From the NCBI RefSeq assembly GCF_022637455.1, contig NZ_CP093341.1:2976001-3040000 (forward strand): a stretch of 64,000 bases of DNA. Reading direction: 5' to 3'. The notes under the pieces are model-generated. The model worked only from the letters and a program-made list of their open reading frames with translations, did no database searches and had not been told where the DNA came from. How positions within the stretch are numbered: position 1 is the stretch's first letter; every line of letters starts with the position of its first letter. Below, piece after piece: positions 1-8,395 of the stretch. The position numbers and the translations under genes were made by a program. This DNA comes from Lysobacter sp. S4-A87. GTDB taxonomy: Bacteria; Pseudomonadota; Gammaproteobacteria; Xanthomonadales; Xanthomonadaceae.

Positions 1-250
1 TGGCCAGGCCGATGCCGCAGCCCAGCTCCAGGACGCGCTTGTCGACAACGTCGAAGCGGTGCATGGCCTGCGCGAGCAGGCGTCCGGCCGGCCATACCTG
101 GCCAAACAGGCTCCACTGCGCGGAGGAAATGCCCAGCCGCTCGCCATGGCCGTCGGGGTCCGAGTACTGCTGCTTGTCGCTGAGAACACGCAGGCGATAG
201 TCGTGCCCGCCGACGAGCTCGATCTGGTTTCGGGTTGTATAGCCCGGCAT
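1..250 (-). CDS. Class I SAM-dependent methyltransferase, N-terminal part (cut by window edge)
   Basis: The reverse strand from the ATG at 250 reads MPGYTTRNQIELVGGHDY and runs open to the window edge (83 codons seen). It ends in LELGCGIGLA, which is methyltransferase motif I, the SAM-binding glycine loop. The preceding stretch (SLFGQVWPAGRLLAQAM) resembles the METTL21/nicotinamide-methyltransferase-like small-molecule or protein-lysine methyltransferases, where a tryptophan-rich segment precedes motif I. The catalytic half is outside the window, so the substrate cannot be inferred. The fold assignment is good; the subfamily is a guess. Confidence 0.7.
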   Translation of the reverse strand, partial: MPGYTTRNQIELVGGHDYRLRVLSDKQQYSDPDGHGERLGISSAQWSLFGQVWPAGRLLAQAMHRFDVVDKRVLELGCGIGLA

Positions 251-422
251 CTGCGCTCCCGGAGGCCTCGGATGGAGGCGGGTAGGTCGGACGTGAAGGG
301 GAGCGAGGAGGGCGGGCGCCGAGCGGCCGAACGAACGCGCGAAGTGGGCGGTTGCGCGATCCATGCTACACCGCGCCCGGCCGCGGCCGCTCATGAACCT
401 GACTCGGGTCCAATCAACCTCC

Positions 423-531
423 GTAGCCCGGGTAAGCGGAGCGCACCCGGGTTCGCGCTTCCACGAATCCGTCTGCGTGGAGAGGGACCGACGCGCAAAA
501 GCCCCGGGTGCGCTGCGCTTACCCGGGCTAC
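423..531. repeat. Inverted pair of REP elements
   Basis: Two 29-bp REP copies of the GTAGCCCGGGTAAGCG...CACCCGGG type face each other: a forward copy at 423-451 (with GGAG in place of GAAG in the middle) and a reverse copy at 503-531. The distal copy supplies the TAG stop of the minus-strand lipoprotein gene. The family matches the copies that flank the transposase gene at 5583-6092. Confidence 0.85.
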
Positions 532-938
532 TTTGCGTAGGAGATTGTTACGTCGGCGGCGGTCTTGTTCTGCTTGAACACGCGAGCCGATCCGAGTCCT
601 GAGACTGTCAGCGCAGTTTCCGAATCCCAGCGGACCTTCAGCGGGATGTCGCCGCCCACGATCAGCGTGTTGCCGGGAATGTTGGCCAGCTGGGCCGATT
701 TCGGGAGCACGGCGACCTGCGTGTTGCGTTCCGTCGTTGGGCCGCAGTTGCGATGGAACACGATCGCCCGGAACTGCCCCGACGGCGATGGCGCGACGCT
801 TACCTGCTCGTTGTGGCACTTGTCGCCGCAGCCTGTAACGGCAATGGCCCATACGGCGACAAACAGACCTGGAAGTGGAAGCTTCATGCTGGTGCCAGCC
901 TCGAACAGTGAGATTCGGCGGTCGACTTCGTGCGTCAT
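528..938 (-). CDS. Small putative lipoprotein of unknown function
   Basis: The frame encodes 136 residues. From the internal Met at 887 it reads MKLPLPGLFVAVWAIAVTGC, a typical lipoprotein signal with a cysteine after VTG, so the mature part would be an anchored protein of about 100 residues. The mature part begins GDKCHNEQVSVAPSPSGQ and contains pairs of cysteines. The outer start at 938 has a better ribosome site (GGGAG, about 6 nt away) than the start at 887, so the start is uncertain. The stop codon lies inside a REP element. I recognise no domain family. The gene stands alone on this strand and faces away from the DUF4136 gene. Confidence 0.6.
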   Translation of the reverse strand: MTHEVDRRISLFEAGTSMKLPLPGLFVAVWAIAVTGCGDKCHNEQVSVAPSPSGQFRAIVFHRNCGPTTERNTQVAVLPKSAQLANIPGNTLIVGGDIPLKVRWDSETALTVSGLGSARVFKQNKTAADVTISYAK

Positions 939-1124
939 AGCGTCTCCCGCAGGGGTGACGGCGTCGTGAACGCACGGAGGTCGTCACGTCTGTTTCACAT
1001 GCGCTGATCGGACGATTGCCAAGGCGCAATGCTTTCGAACCGCACTTTGGCCACCGGGCCGGGGGCCCACGAGTGCGTTGATCTCACGTCCCCGCGTCAC
1101 CTCCCCGAATCCGGAGCACCCTTC

Positions 1125-1751
1125 ATGAAATGCCTGCAGTCCTCCTTGCTCTTCTGCGCCCTGTCGCTCTTCCTCGCGCCTGGCGCCGCGGCTGTACAAG
1201 AGCCGGATGCATCGGTCCAGGTGTCAAAGTCCGCGACCTCCCTGCCAGGCGCCCGCTACGCCTGGGTGGCCATGCCACCGCAACTGGCGGCAGAGTTCGA
1301 CACGCGCGTCCAGGACCCGAAACTGCGACAGCGCATGGAGGCGTCGCTGGACAAGGCGCTCCAGGCCAAGGGCTACCGGCGCACCGAAGACATCCGCCAG
1401 GCCGATATCGCCGTTGCCTACCGCGTCGGCGTACGTGACACCGAGGAAACCACGGTGCGCGACACCGGCTTGGCCAGCGCGAACGAGGCAGGCGTCCAAT
1501 GCAAGGCCGGTGGTTGCTCGCAGATCGTGACCAAGGGCGCCAACGGCGTGCCGGCGGTGAAGCTGGATACCAAGGATATCGTCGAAGGCGGACTGCTGGT
1601 GGAAGTGCTGCAGCCGGACGATATCCGGGTGCTGTGGCGCGCCCTCTATCGCGGATCGGTGCAGGCCAAGCACCGCGGCCCGGTCAACCTCGATGATGTC
1701 GCTGCAAAAACCCTGGCGGAGCTGCCTGGCGCTTCGAAACGCACGCCCTGA
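1125..1751 (+). CDS. DUF4136-like exported protein
   Basis: The 208-residue product starts MKCLQSSLLFCALSLFLAPG and has a cleavable signal ending near GAAA, so it is probably periplasmic. The mature region (GARYAWV, then a conserved segment with LRQRMEASLDKALQAKGYR and DIAVAYRVGV) matches the DUF4136 pattern, a small alpha/beta lipoprotein-like domain common in gammaproteobacteria. Its function is unknown. The ATG at 1125 was preferred over the upstream frame start at 1029 because it begins the signal peptide and has a GGAG site 9-12 nt upstream. The gene is followed at once by a convergent gene, with a gap of only 12 nt. Confidence 0.7.
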   Translation: MKCLQSSLLFCALSLFLAPGAAAVQEPDASVQVSKSATSLPGARYAWVAMPPQLAAEFDTRVQDPKLRQRMEASLDKALQAKGYRRTEDIRQADIAVAYRVGVRDTEETTVRDTGLASANEAGVQCKAGGCSQIVTKGANGVPAVKLDTKDIVEGGLLVEVLQPDDIRVLWRALYRGSVQAKHRGPVNLDDVAAKTLAELPGASKRTP

Positions 1752-1763
1752 CCTGCGCAGGCA

Positions 1764-2594
1764 TCAGGGCCGGCCGACCCCTGGTGCGGCAGGCCGACTG
1801 CCATGGCCTCCGCGCAACCTCGCGCGGATCCGCCGTAATGGTGCCTTCAGCGGAAGCGCGAGGTGCCGGTAGAACCACGAGATCACTCGCCGCGAAGCGG
1901 GTACCCGGCGCGCCAGGCCTTCCTCGATGGTGTAGAGGCAGGGCGCGCAGGTTCCGCAGGGCCGGCCACGCACAGGCGTGTGGCAGAACCACGTCATGTC
2001 CATGATCTCGCCCCAGCCTTCGGCCTGTGCCTGCCGGTCGATGCCGACCTTGTCGATGGCGAACAGCGGGAAGCTGAAGTAGCGGAACAGGCGGTACTCG
2101 GCGGTATCGGCATGGCGCGAATCGACGCGAACGCTGCTGTAGCCGTCCGGGTGGTCGAACTGCTGGGCGTACGGACGCACCAGTGCCTGCACCTTGTCGT
2201 CGACGTGCACGCCGAGTTCCATGTCGCCGATCGCGTGGTGCTTGCAGAATGCCGGCAGCCACGCGTACTGGCTGCCGATGAAGCTGCGCCTGCGGATCTC
2301 GCGGAGTGCGGCGTTGATCTCGTCATCATCGACGACATCACCCACCGAAGCGACACGGATCGGCCCGAGCAGATCGCGTGTGTGCGGGTACATCGCACGC
2401 AGGCGCTCGCCGATGCAGACCATGGTCTCCAGTTCGACCTGGGTCGATGCCCTGGTCGGGTCCTCCAGGTAATAGGGTGCGACCGGAACCCGATGCGTCA
2501 GCAGAAGCTGAAGCAGTCTGAATGTCGAATCCCATCCGCCGGTCCAGAGCAGGTTGACGGTGGATCCGCGCGCTGGTTCGCCTGACGCTTCCAT
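1764..2594 (-). CDS. QueC-like PP-loop ATPase with C-terminal zinc site
   Basis: The protein has 276 residues. Near the N-terminus LLWTGGWDSTFRLLQ is the PP-loop nucleotide-binding motif of the adenine nucleotide alpha-hydrolase superfamily. Near the C-terminus a cysteine run (C-x8-C-x2-C-x2-C, within CHTPVRGRPCGTCAPC) copies the zinc site of QueC, the 7-cyano-7-deazaguanine synthase. It differs from housekeeping QueC in the WDST loop (usually LDST), in being about 50 residues longer, and in having no queuosine genes nearby. It is probably a QueC paralogue that activates a carboxylate or nitrile precursor in another pathway. It is divergent from the diiron oxidase operon, with 281 nt between the starts, which suggests shared control. 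Confidence 0.75.
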   Translation of the reverse strand: MEASGEPARGSTVNLLWTGGWDSTFRLLQLLLTHRVPVAPYYLEDPTRASTQVELETMVCIGERLRAMYPHTRDLLGPIRVASVGDVVDDDEINAALREIRRRSFIGSQYAWLPAFCKHHAIGDMELGVHVDDKVQALVRPYAQQFDHPDGYSSVRVDSRHADTAEYRLFRYFSFPLFAIDKVGIDRQAQAEGWGEIMDMTWFCHTPVRGRPCGTCAPCLYTIEEGLARRVPASRRVISWFYRHLALPLKAPLRRIRARLRGGHGSRPAAPGVGRP

Positions 2595-2875
2595 CGTTGG
2601 ATCGTAACTCCGGTGATTGCGCTTTTTGATGTCCAGCTATAACGCACGCCTGGTAGTGAACGAACGCTGCATGGCGTTGCGGCGATTTCCAAACGGGGCA
2701 TGAACCGCGCGGGCATCAACATTGATGATGAATACGCGTGAGGTGCAATGAAGGCACGCATCATCCAATGGGTGATGAACAATCGCGCGAAACTGCGACA
2801 CGCTGGTCAACGCAGAGTGAAATGCAACCGTGCTGTGAGAAGTATGCTCGCGTCGAACTCTCCAGGGTTGGACGA

Positions 2876-3655
2876 ATGACATTGCTGAAGAGCTTGGGCG
2901 CGCAGGCAACACCCTCTTTCGAATCCGGCGTGATGCACTCCGGTGCGTTGGATCGACAGAGCTTCTGGCAATTCGCCGACGCTGCGAAGGAGGCCACCGA
3001 AGCGCTGGCCGCGCAGAAGATGGCCGTATTGCCACAACTGTCCATCGAAGACCTTCGCCAGGTCTGCACGCAATACCGCTTCTTCACCATCGACTACATC
3101 AGCGACCTGGCCCTGCTGGTGGCAAAGCTTCCCTTCGGCGGGCTGCGGAGTCTGTTGAGCGAGATCCTGGCCGAGGAACTCGGTGAGGGTGACCCGGACA
3201 AGGCACATCCGGCCATCTACGACCGCTTCCTGGCGACCATCGGTGTGGAGCCGGCACAGCTGCACCGCTCGCTTCCGGCCAATCGCGCGAATCTTGATTC
3301 GCTGACGCGGCAGCTGTCGGCCCGCAGTTCGGCATTCGGTGTCGGGCTTCGCGGAATGGGCGGCGAATGCCTGTGCCAGACCTATCTTTCGGTCATGTTT
3401 GAGCACCTGCAGACCCATCCCTACATGCGCGAGCATGCCGATCGCATCGACTGGGAGTTCTGGACGATCCATACCGGCGAGCAGGACATCATCCACGGCG
3501 AGTTGACGCGCCAGGCCATCGACGACTACATCCGGCACGAACCCGGAGCGCTCTCTGAACTTGCCCAGGGTTACGAATGCAGCATCACCGCCTGGAACCA
3601 GTTCTGGCAGAACATATTCGACGCCTGCCGCACGCGCCCGGGATCGGTGTCATGA
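2876..3655 (+). CDS. Haem-oxygenase-like diiron oxidase (HDO superfamily)
   Basis: The chosen ATG gives 259 residues. An all-helical protein is predicted. It carries the ligand pattern of iron-dependent HDO enzymes (relatives of UndA, BesC and SznF): E100/E101 in ILAEELGEG, H111, E164 in GGECLCQ, and H199/E202/H207 in IHTGEQDIIHGE. Known family members cleave or oxidise amino acid or fatty acid substrates with O2. An upstream in-frame start at 2738 would add a 46-residue extension rich in Cys and Met. I prefer 2876, where homology-like sequence begins, though the ribosome site is weak. The stop overlaps the next start (ATGA), so it is co-translated with the VOC gene. Confidence 0.8.
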   Translation: MTLLKSLGAQATPSFESGVMHSGALDRQSFWQFADAAKEATEALAAQKMAVLPQLSIEDLRQVCTQYRFFTIDYISDLALLVAKLPFGGLRSLLSEILAEELGEGDPDKAHPAIYDRFLATIGVEPAQLHRSLPANRANLDSLTRQLSARSSAFGVGLRGMGGECLCQTYLSVMFEHLQTHPYMREHADRIDWEFWTIHTGEQDIIHGELTRQAIDDYIRHEPGALSELAQGYECSITAWNQFWQNIFDACRTRPGSVS

Positions 3656-4071
3656 GTTCGATCCCGCAGTTCCACCTGGCCTTTCCGGTGCGCGACCTCG
3701 ACGAGGCGCGCGGCTTCTATGGCGACGTGATCGGTTGCCCGCAGGGCAGGAGCGACACCAACTACCAGGACTTCGATTTCTTCGGCCATCACCTGGTCGC
3801 GCACCTCGGCGGCGATGGCCAGCCGCTGCTGGACAGCCGCTTCGACGGCGAGGCCGTGCCGGTCCCGCACTTCGGCATGAACCTCGACCGCCAGGCATGG
3901 GAGGCGCTGGCCAGGCGCCTGAAAGCCGCTGGCATCGCCTTTGCCGAGGAGCCCCATCTGCGGCTGAAGGGCAAGCCGGGCCAGCACGTGACGATGTTTC
4001 TCTTCGATCCCTCGGGCAATGCGCTAGAGTTCAAGTCGTTCGACGACCCGGAACAGACCTTCATTCCCTGA
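3652..4071 (+). CDS. VOC-family (glyoxalase/dioxygenase fold) protein
   Basis: The 139-residue protein begins MSSIPQFHLAFPVRDLDEAR, followed by RGFYGDVIG, the usual start of a vicinal-oxygen-chelate domain. Candidate metal ligands are H8 (FHLAF), a central His in FFGHHLVAHL, and a Glu in DPSGNALEFK near the end. These proteins act as metal-dependent dioxygenases, isomerases or ligand-binding proteins. The ATG overlaps the oxidase stop by 4 nt, and its own TGA abuts the aminotransferase GTG, so the three genes form a coupled operon. The exact reaction cannot be read from sequence. Confidence 0.85.
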   Translation: MSSIPQFHLAFPVRDLDEARGFYGDVIGCPQGRSDTNYQDFDFFGHHLVAHLGGDGQPLLDSRFDGEAVPVPHFGMNLDRQAWEALARRLKAAGIAFAEEPHLRLKGKPGQHVTMFLFDPSGNALEFKSFDDPEQTFIP

Positions 4072-5460
4072 GTGCGCAACGCCATGCGTGACGTGAACCT
4101 TGATAGCGTGCCCGGCGCGGGCGAAACGCGGTCGGCCGCTGCCCGCGACGACCGACTGCATGTCCTGCATTCGTGGTCCTCGCACGGGGCGCTGGATCCT
4201 GTCGTCGTTACCGGCGCGTCGGGGCTCCACTTCCACGACGAGAGCGGGCGCCGCTGGCTCGATTTCTCCAGCCAGCTGGTCAACGTCAACGTCGGTCACC
4301 AGCACCCGAAGCTCATCGCCGCGATCCAGGCGCAGGCACAGACGCTGTGCACGATCGCGCCCTACCACGCCAACGAAGCCACCAGCGAAGCGGCGCGGCT
4401 GATCGCGGAGGTCGCTCCGGGCGATCTCAACCGGGTCTTCTTCACCAACGGCGGCGCCGAAGCGATCGAGAACGCGATCCGCATGGCGCGCCTGCACACG
4501 GGACGCCACAAGGTCCTGACCGCATACCGCAGCTACCACGGCGCGACGGCTGGAGCGATCACCGCGACCGGTGATCCGCGCCGCTGGGCGTCGGAGCCGG
4601 GTGCTCCCGGTTTCGCCCGGTTCTGGGGTCCGTACCCGTATCGCTCCGCATTCCACGCAGCCGACGCCGAGCAGGAGTGCGAGCGCGCGCTGGCGCATCT
4701 GGCCGACACGATCATGGTGGAGGGCGCGCAGGGCATCGCTGCGATCGTGCTGGAACCGGTGATCGGTTCCAGCGGCGTGCTGGTGCCACCCGACGGCTAC
4801 CTGCAAGGCGTGCGTGCCCTGTGCGACCGGCACGGCATCCTGCTGATCGCCGATGAGGTCATGGTCGGTTTCGGTCGCTGTGGCGAATGGTTCGCGATCG
4901 ATCGCTGGAAAGTCGTGCCTGACCTGATCACGTTCGCCAAAGGGGTGAACTCGGGATACGTGCCACTGGGCGGCGTGATCATGAGTGACGCGATCGCCGC
5001 CAGTTTCGAGTCGCGTGCCTATCCGGGCGGATTGACCTACTCGGGCCATCCCCTGGCCTGCGCGGCAGCAGTCGCGTGCATCGGGATCTACAAGGAGGAG
5101 GGCATCATCGAACATGCCCGACGCCTGGGTGACGAGGTGTTCGCACCGGCGCTGAAGGCAATGCAGGCCCGGCACCCGTCGGTCGGCGACGTGCGCGGTC
5201 TCGGTGCGTTCTGGGCGATCGAGCTGGTGCGCGATCGCGCGACGCGCGAACCGCTCGTGCCGTTCAACGCCGCCGGCGCCGACAACGCACCGATGGCGGC
5301 ATTCGCCGCCGCCTGCAGGCAACGCGGACTGTGGCCGTTCGTGGTGGGCAACCGTTTGCACGTGGCGCCGCCGCTGATCATCGACGAGACGACGTTGCGC
5401 GAGGGTCTGGCGATCATTGACGAGGCGCTGGAGACTGCCGATCGCTATTGCGTCGGGTAG
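4072..5460 (+). CDS. Class-III PLP-dependent aminotransferase
   Basis: The 462-residue protein has the class-III (omega/ornithine-type) aminotransferase layout. VFFTNGGAEAIENAIRMAR binds the phosphate of PLP, a DEVMVGFGR segment holds the conserved Asp that contacts the pyridine nitrogen, and K290 in ITFAKGVNSGY is the Schiff-base lysine. It would transaminate an amine or amino acid onto a keto acid, probably in the same pathway as the oxidase and VOC protein. The GTG start follows the VOC stop directly; an ATG at 4084 is an alternative. REP elements lie just after the stop. Confidence 0.9.
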   Translation: MRNAMRDVNLDSVPGAGETRSAAARDDRLHVLHSWSSHGALDPVVVTGASGLHFHDESGRRWLDFSSQLVNVNVGHQHPKLIAAIQAQAQTLCTIAPYHANEATSEAARLIAEVAPGDLNRVFFTNGGAEAIENAIRMARLHTGRHKVLTAYRSYHGATAGAITATGDPRRWASEPGAPGFARFWGPYPYRSAFHAADAEQECERALAHLADTIMVEGAQGIAAIVLEPVIGSSGVLVPPDGYLQGVRALCDRHGILLIADEVMVGFGRCGEWFAIDRWKVVPDLITFAKGVNSGYVPLGGVIMSDAIAASFESRAYPGGLTYSGHPLACAAAVACIGIYKEEGIIEHARRLGDEVFAPALKAMQARHPSVGDVRGLGAFWAIELVRDRATREPLVPFNAAGADNAPMAAFAAACRQRGLWPFVVGNRLHVAPPLIIDETTLREGLAIIDEALETADRYCVG

Positions 5461-5470
5461 GTTCCCCTTC

Positions 5471-5544
5471 CCCGGGTGCGCTTCGCTTACCCGGGCTACG
5501 CCTTCATTCCTACCCGTAGCCCGGGTAAGCGAAGCGCACCCGGG
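5471..5544. repeat. Inverted REP pair upstream of the REP transposase
   Basis: The reverse copy at 5471-5499 and the forward copy at 5516-5544 are separated by 16 nt and can form a long cruciform or RNA hairpin. They differ by orientation only. The pair lies between the aminotransferase stop and the transposase gene, so it also fits as the operon's 3' hairpin. Confidence 0.9.
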
Positions 5545-5582
5545 ATCTGACGCCGCCTAACATCCGCCAGGCACACGGATCA

Positions 5583-6092
5583 GTGCCGAGGCCCGCCAGG
5601 ATGGTGCGATACCGCCGCAACCACGTCGCCGGAGCGACGTACTTCTTCACCGTGACCCTGCGCAACCGGCGCGGCGACGCGCTGGTTCGGAACATCGACC
5701 TCCTGCGTGAATCCTGGCGATGCGCTATGAAGCGGGTGCCGCACGAAGTCATAGCCGCGGTGGTACTACCCGACCACCTGCATGCGGTACTCACGATGCA
5801 GGACAACCGCGACGACTACTCGCGCCTGTGGCAGGAGATCAAGAAAGGGTTCACTCGGCGCCTTGGCGCACCGTCGCCCTGGCAGTCCCGCTTCTGGGAG
5901 CATACGATCCGATCGGAGTCAGACTTGTCGGCACATGTGGATTATGTGCACTTCAATCCGGTGAAGCATGGATTGGTTGCGTCGGTTTCGGCTTGGCCAC
6001 AATCGACGTTTCATCGATATGTGCGAAGCGGGCAATTGCCGGCCGATTGGGCGGGTAGCAGGGAGTTTCCGCAGGGTTTCGGTGAACGGTGA
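5583..6092 (+). CDS. REP-associated tyrosine transposase (RAYT, TnpA-REP)
   Basis: The product has 169 residues, a normal length for RAYTs. The motifs are VVLPDHLHAVLTM (HUH-type pair H65 and H67) and the catalytic tyrosine in DYVHFNPVKHG (Y121). This Y1-transposase relative cuts single-stranded REP hairpins and is thought to spread them; it is normally a single-copy, non-mobile gene. Inverted REP pairs sit 38 nt upstream and 7 nt downstream, which gives a complete REP-RAYT module. The start at 5583 is GTG; an ATG at 5601 (MVRYRRNHV) is equally possible. Confidence 0.93.
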   Translation: MPRPARMVRYRRNHVAGATYFFTVTLRNRRGDALVRNIDLLRESWRCAMKRVPHEVIAAVVLPDHLHAVLTMQDNRDDYSRLWQEIKKGFTRRLGAPSPWQSRFWEHTIRSESDLSAHVDYVHFNPVKHGLVASVSAWPQSTFHRYVRSGQLPADWAGSREFPQGFGER

Positions 6093-6098
6093 GGGCGT

Positions 6099-6165
6099 CC
6101 CGGGTGCGCTTCGCTTACCCGGGCTACACGCGGCCGGTAGCCCGGGTAAGCGAAGCGCACCCGGG
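6099..6165. repeat. Inverted REP pair downstream of the REP transposase
   Basis: The reverse copy is at 6099-6127 and the forward copy at 6137-6165, with a 9-nt loop. They are identical in the core to the upstream pair at 5471-5544. The pair lies between the convergent transposase and hvfC genes, so it may serve both as a 3' hairpin. Confidence 0.9.
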
Positions 6166-6172
6166 GACGCAA

Positions 6173-6916
6173 TCACGCCACGGTCCCGATCACCACACCC
6201 TGCGCCCGCAATGCCTGCAACAGCTCCCGCCCCTGCGCAAGCACGGACTCGGCATCGGCGCCGGTCTGCGCCGCGAGCGTCGCCAGATGCTCTCGCCCTG
6301 TCCAGGCGTTGGCCTGCAACGAGGCCAGCAGGCAGTACGCCAGCGGCGCAATGCGCGTGAAGCGCACCTGATGCCCACCGTCGCGATGCACCAGCAGCGT
6401 TGTCGGCGCGTCCGGCGCGATGCGCGGCACATGTCCCGGTCCGATATCCGTCACCGGCCAGCGGTAAGCCAACGGCAAGGCGAGCGGCGACAGCACCGGC
6501 ACGCCTTCCATCAGGTCACCGTCCGGGTCATGTCCGGGCGCCTGCGCATCGCTGGTGAACAGTGCCTGCTCGACCCATTCGTAATGCGCCAGCTCGGGCA
6601 GCCACGGCGGGATGTCATCGCCGCCATCACGGCCCTCGAGATAGTCGACGAACTCGCCGGCAATCTGCGGGAACAGTGGCGTGCGACTGCGATGGCCGGC
6701 ATAGAACGCGCGGACCAGCACCCTCCAGCGCTTGTCGCCCAATGTCTCGCGTATCACCGGGAATCCAGCCGCCAGCAAGCCTTCGATGGAGTTGAAGAAC
6801 AGCTCCCGGTAAATCCGCAGGCGCCGCTCCTCGAGTCCGGGCGGAGGCGCGTGGGTGGCCGGGTCGCGCAGATGCTGCGCCAGGGCGAACTGCTGCTCGC
6901 GAAGAACGTCATGCAT
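6173..6916 (-). CDS. hvfC: HvfC/BufC-type partner of the MNIO enzyme (DUF2063)
   Basis: The protein has 247 residues. The N-terminal half is a DUF2063 domain ([25 protein letters not shown], then LVRAFYAGH...[12 protein letters not shown]), and a C-terminal DNA-binding-like domain follows. In known systems this protein partners with the DUF692 oxidase and binds the precursor peptide during modification of cysteine in EGKCG motifs. Its start overlaps the end of the DUF692 gene by 8 nt, so the two are translationally coupled. It is the last gene of the locus and faces the REP transposase. Confidence 0.88.
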   Translation of the reverse strand: MHDVLREQQFALAQHLRDPATHAPPPGLEERRLRIYRELFFNSIEGLLAAGFPVIRETLGDKRWRVLVRAFYAGHRSRTPLFPQIAGEFVDYLEGRDGGDDIPPWLPELAHYEWVEQALFTSDAQAPGHDPDGDLMEGVPVLSPLALPLAYRWPVTDIGPGHVPRIAPDAPTTLLVHRDGGHQVRFTRIAPLAYCLLASLQANAWTGREHLATLAAQTGADAESVLAQGRELLQALRAQGVVIGTVA

Positions 6917-7766
6917 GGATCTGCTCCAGCAGGCGATGGCGGTCGGCGTGCGTCGTCTGCATCATGCGGATCCGCCAGGTTTCGGCCAGAAGCTCCGCCA
7001 GTGGTGGAAAGTTGAAATCGCGCTCGAGCAACGTGGGACGCACGCCGAAGCGGCGGTAGGCGCTGTCCAGCAGCGACCAGACGTCGCTTTTGACCGGTGC
7101 GCCGTGCGTATCGACCTTCAGGTCGATGTCCTCATCGAAATGGCCGGCGATGTGGTACGACGCAATCCGCTCGCGCGGCAGCTGTGCCAGGAACGACTGC
7201 GGGTCGTAGCCGTGGTTGATGGAGTTGACGTAGAGATTGTTGACGTCCAGCAGCAGGTCGGTGTCGGCCTCGGCCAGGACAGCGTTGATGAAGTCGATCT
7301 CGGCCAGCGCCTGGTAGGGCGCTGCATAGTAGGAGACATTCTCGACCGCGATGCGGCGGCCAAGCACGTCCTGCACCTGGCGGATGCGCGAGGCGACGTG
7401 GACGATGGCCTCGTCGGTGAAGGGGATCGGCATCAGGTCATACAGCTGTCCGTCGTCACTGGTGTAGCTCAGGTGCTCGCTGTACAGCACCACGTCGAAG
7501 CGGTCGTTGAACTCGCGGGTGCGCTTGAGCAGCTCCATGTCGAGCGGCTCACTCCCGCCCAGCGACAGCGACAGGCCGTGGGCACTGATCGGGAAGCGCG
7601 TCGACAACTGCCCCAGCTGCTCGCCGAACTTGCCGCCCACGCCGATCCAGTTGTCGGGAGCGACCTCGAGGAAATCCACGGCGCCGTCGTCCATGGCCAA
7701 CAGTTCGGGAATCAGCCCGCGGCGCAGGCCCAGGCCGGCGGATGTAGGGGTAACGATGGAGCGCAT
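6909..7766 (-). CDS. hvfB: MNIO multinuclear iron oxidase (DUF692, HvfB/BufB)
   Basis: The product has 285 residues from the ATG at 7766, starting [18 protein letters not shown]. The longer upstream frame only translates the precursor gene out of frame. DUF692 features are visible: [13 protein letters not shown], a metal-ligand segment [17 protein letters not shown], the VENVSYY strand, [19 protein letters not shown], and [11 protein letters not shown]. The TIM-barrel enzyme uses two or three irons and converts cysteines of the HvfA precursor to oxazolone/thioamide groups that bind copper. The gene sits between the precursor gene and hvfC. Confidence 0.92.
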   Translation of the reverse strand: MRSIVTPTSAGLGLRRGLIPELLAMDDGAVDFLEVAPDNWIGVGGKFGEQLGQLSTRFPISAHGLSLSLGGSEPLDMELLKRTREFNDRFDVVLYSEHLSYTSDDGQLYDLMPIPFTDEAIVHVASRIRQVQDVLGRRIAVENVSYYAAPYQALAEIDFINAVLAEADTDLLLDVNNLYVNSINHGYDPQSFLAQLPRERIASYHIAGHFDEDIDLKVDTHGAPVKSDVWSLLDSAYRRFGVRPTLLERDFNFPPLAELLAETWRIRMMQTTHADRHRLLEQIHA

Positions 7767-7830
7767 GGCGGTGGTCTCGGTGTGCGCCCCCGCGGCATGG
7801 TGGCCGCGGGGACGCGAGGCGGGCAGGGGA

Positions 7831-8304
7831 TTACTCCGGGAAGGCGGCGAAACGGCCGATCGGCAGCTTCTTGCCGTTGGCCTCGTAGCGCGACTTGGTG
7901 TAGTCGTACGCTTCGCGCTCGGAGATGAAGCCATCGCGGTTGCTGTCCTTGTCGCTCCAGCCCTGGCCATTGGGCACGACCTTGAGGTACTCGGCCTTCG
8001 ACACCTGGCCGTCGTCGTCGCTGTCGGTCTTGTTGAAGCGGGCATCGCCGCACTGGCCTTCGCCGCACTTGCCTTCGGCGGTCTTGCTCGCGGCTGTCCT
8101 GGTTACGGCGGTGGTGTTGTCGGACTTGGCGTCGCTGGCGCCGCATTTGCCTTCGCCACACTTGCCTTCAGCGGCAGCATGGCTGGCGGCGAGCATGTAG
8201 CCCTGCGACAGCGGCTGCATGGCGAACGCCGAACCACTCAGGACCAGGCCGGCCAGGGCGATGCCGAGCATGCCGGCGGAATTGCGATTGTTGATACGGG
8301 ACAT
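7831..8304 (-). CDS. hvfA: HvfA-like RiPP metallophore precursor fused to two EF-hands
   Basis: The protein has 157 residues. A signal peptide ([17 protein letters not shown], ending near residue 28) is followed by EGKCG motifs at 46-50, 51-55 and 77-81 and EGQCG at 82-86. These are the cysteine motifs modified by HvfB/HvfC in related systems. After them come two canonical EF-hand loops: [12 protein letters not shown] at 94-105 and [12 protein letters not shown] at 120-131, each with D/N at 1, 3 and 5, Gly at 6 and Glu at 12. A calcium-binding tail is unusual for this precursor type. The start at 8304 is preceded by GGAG about 8 nt away. The likely role is a periplasmic or secreted copper-binding peptide. 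Confidence 0.88.
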   Translation of the reverse strand: MSRINNRNSAGMLGIALAGLVLSGSAFAMQPLSQGYMLAASHAAAEGKCGEGKCGASDAKSDNTTAVTRTAASKTAEGKCGEGQCGDARFNKTDSDDDGQVSKAEYLKVVPNGQGWSDKDSNRDGFISEREAYDYTKSRYEANGKKLPIGRFAAFPE

Positions 8305-8395
8305 GGTGTAGCTCCAGGGGGGGCACGGCATTGCCGTGCGGGGGGGACGCCACGGTTGTGGCGAAATACGAAGGGGAGGGTGGACAGCGGATCGA

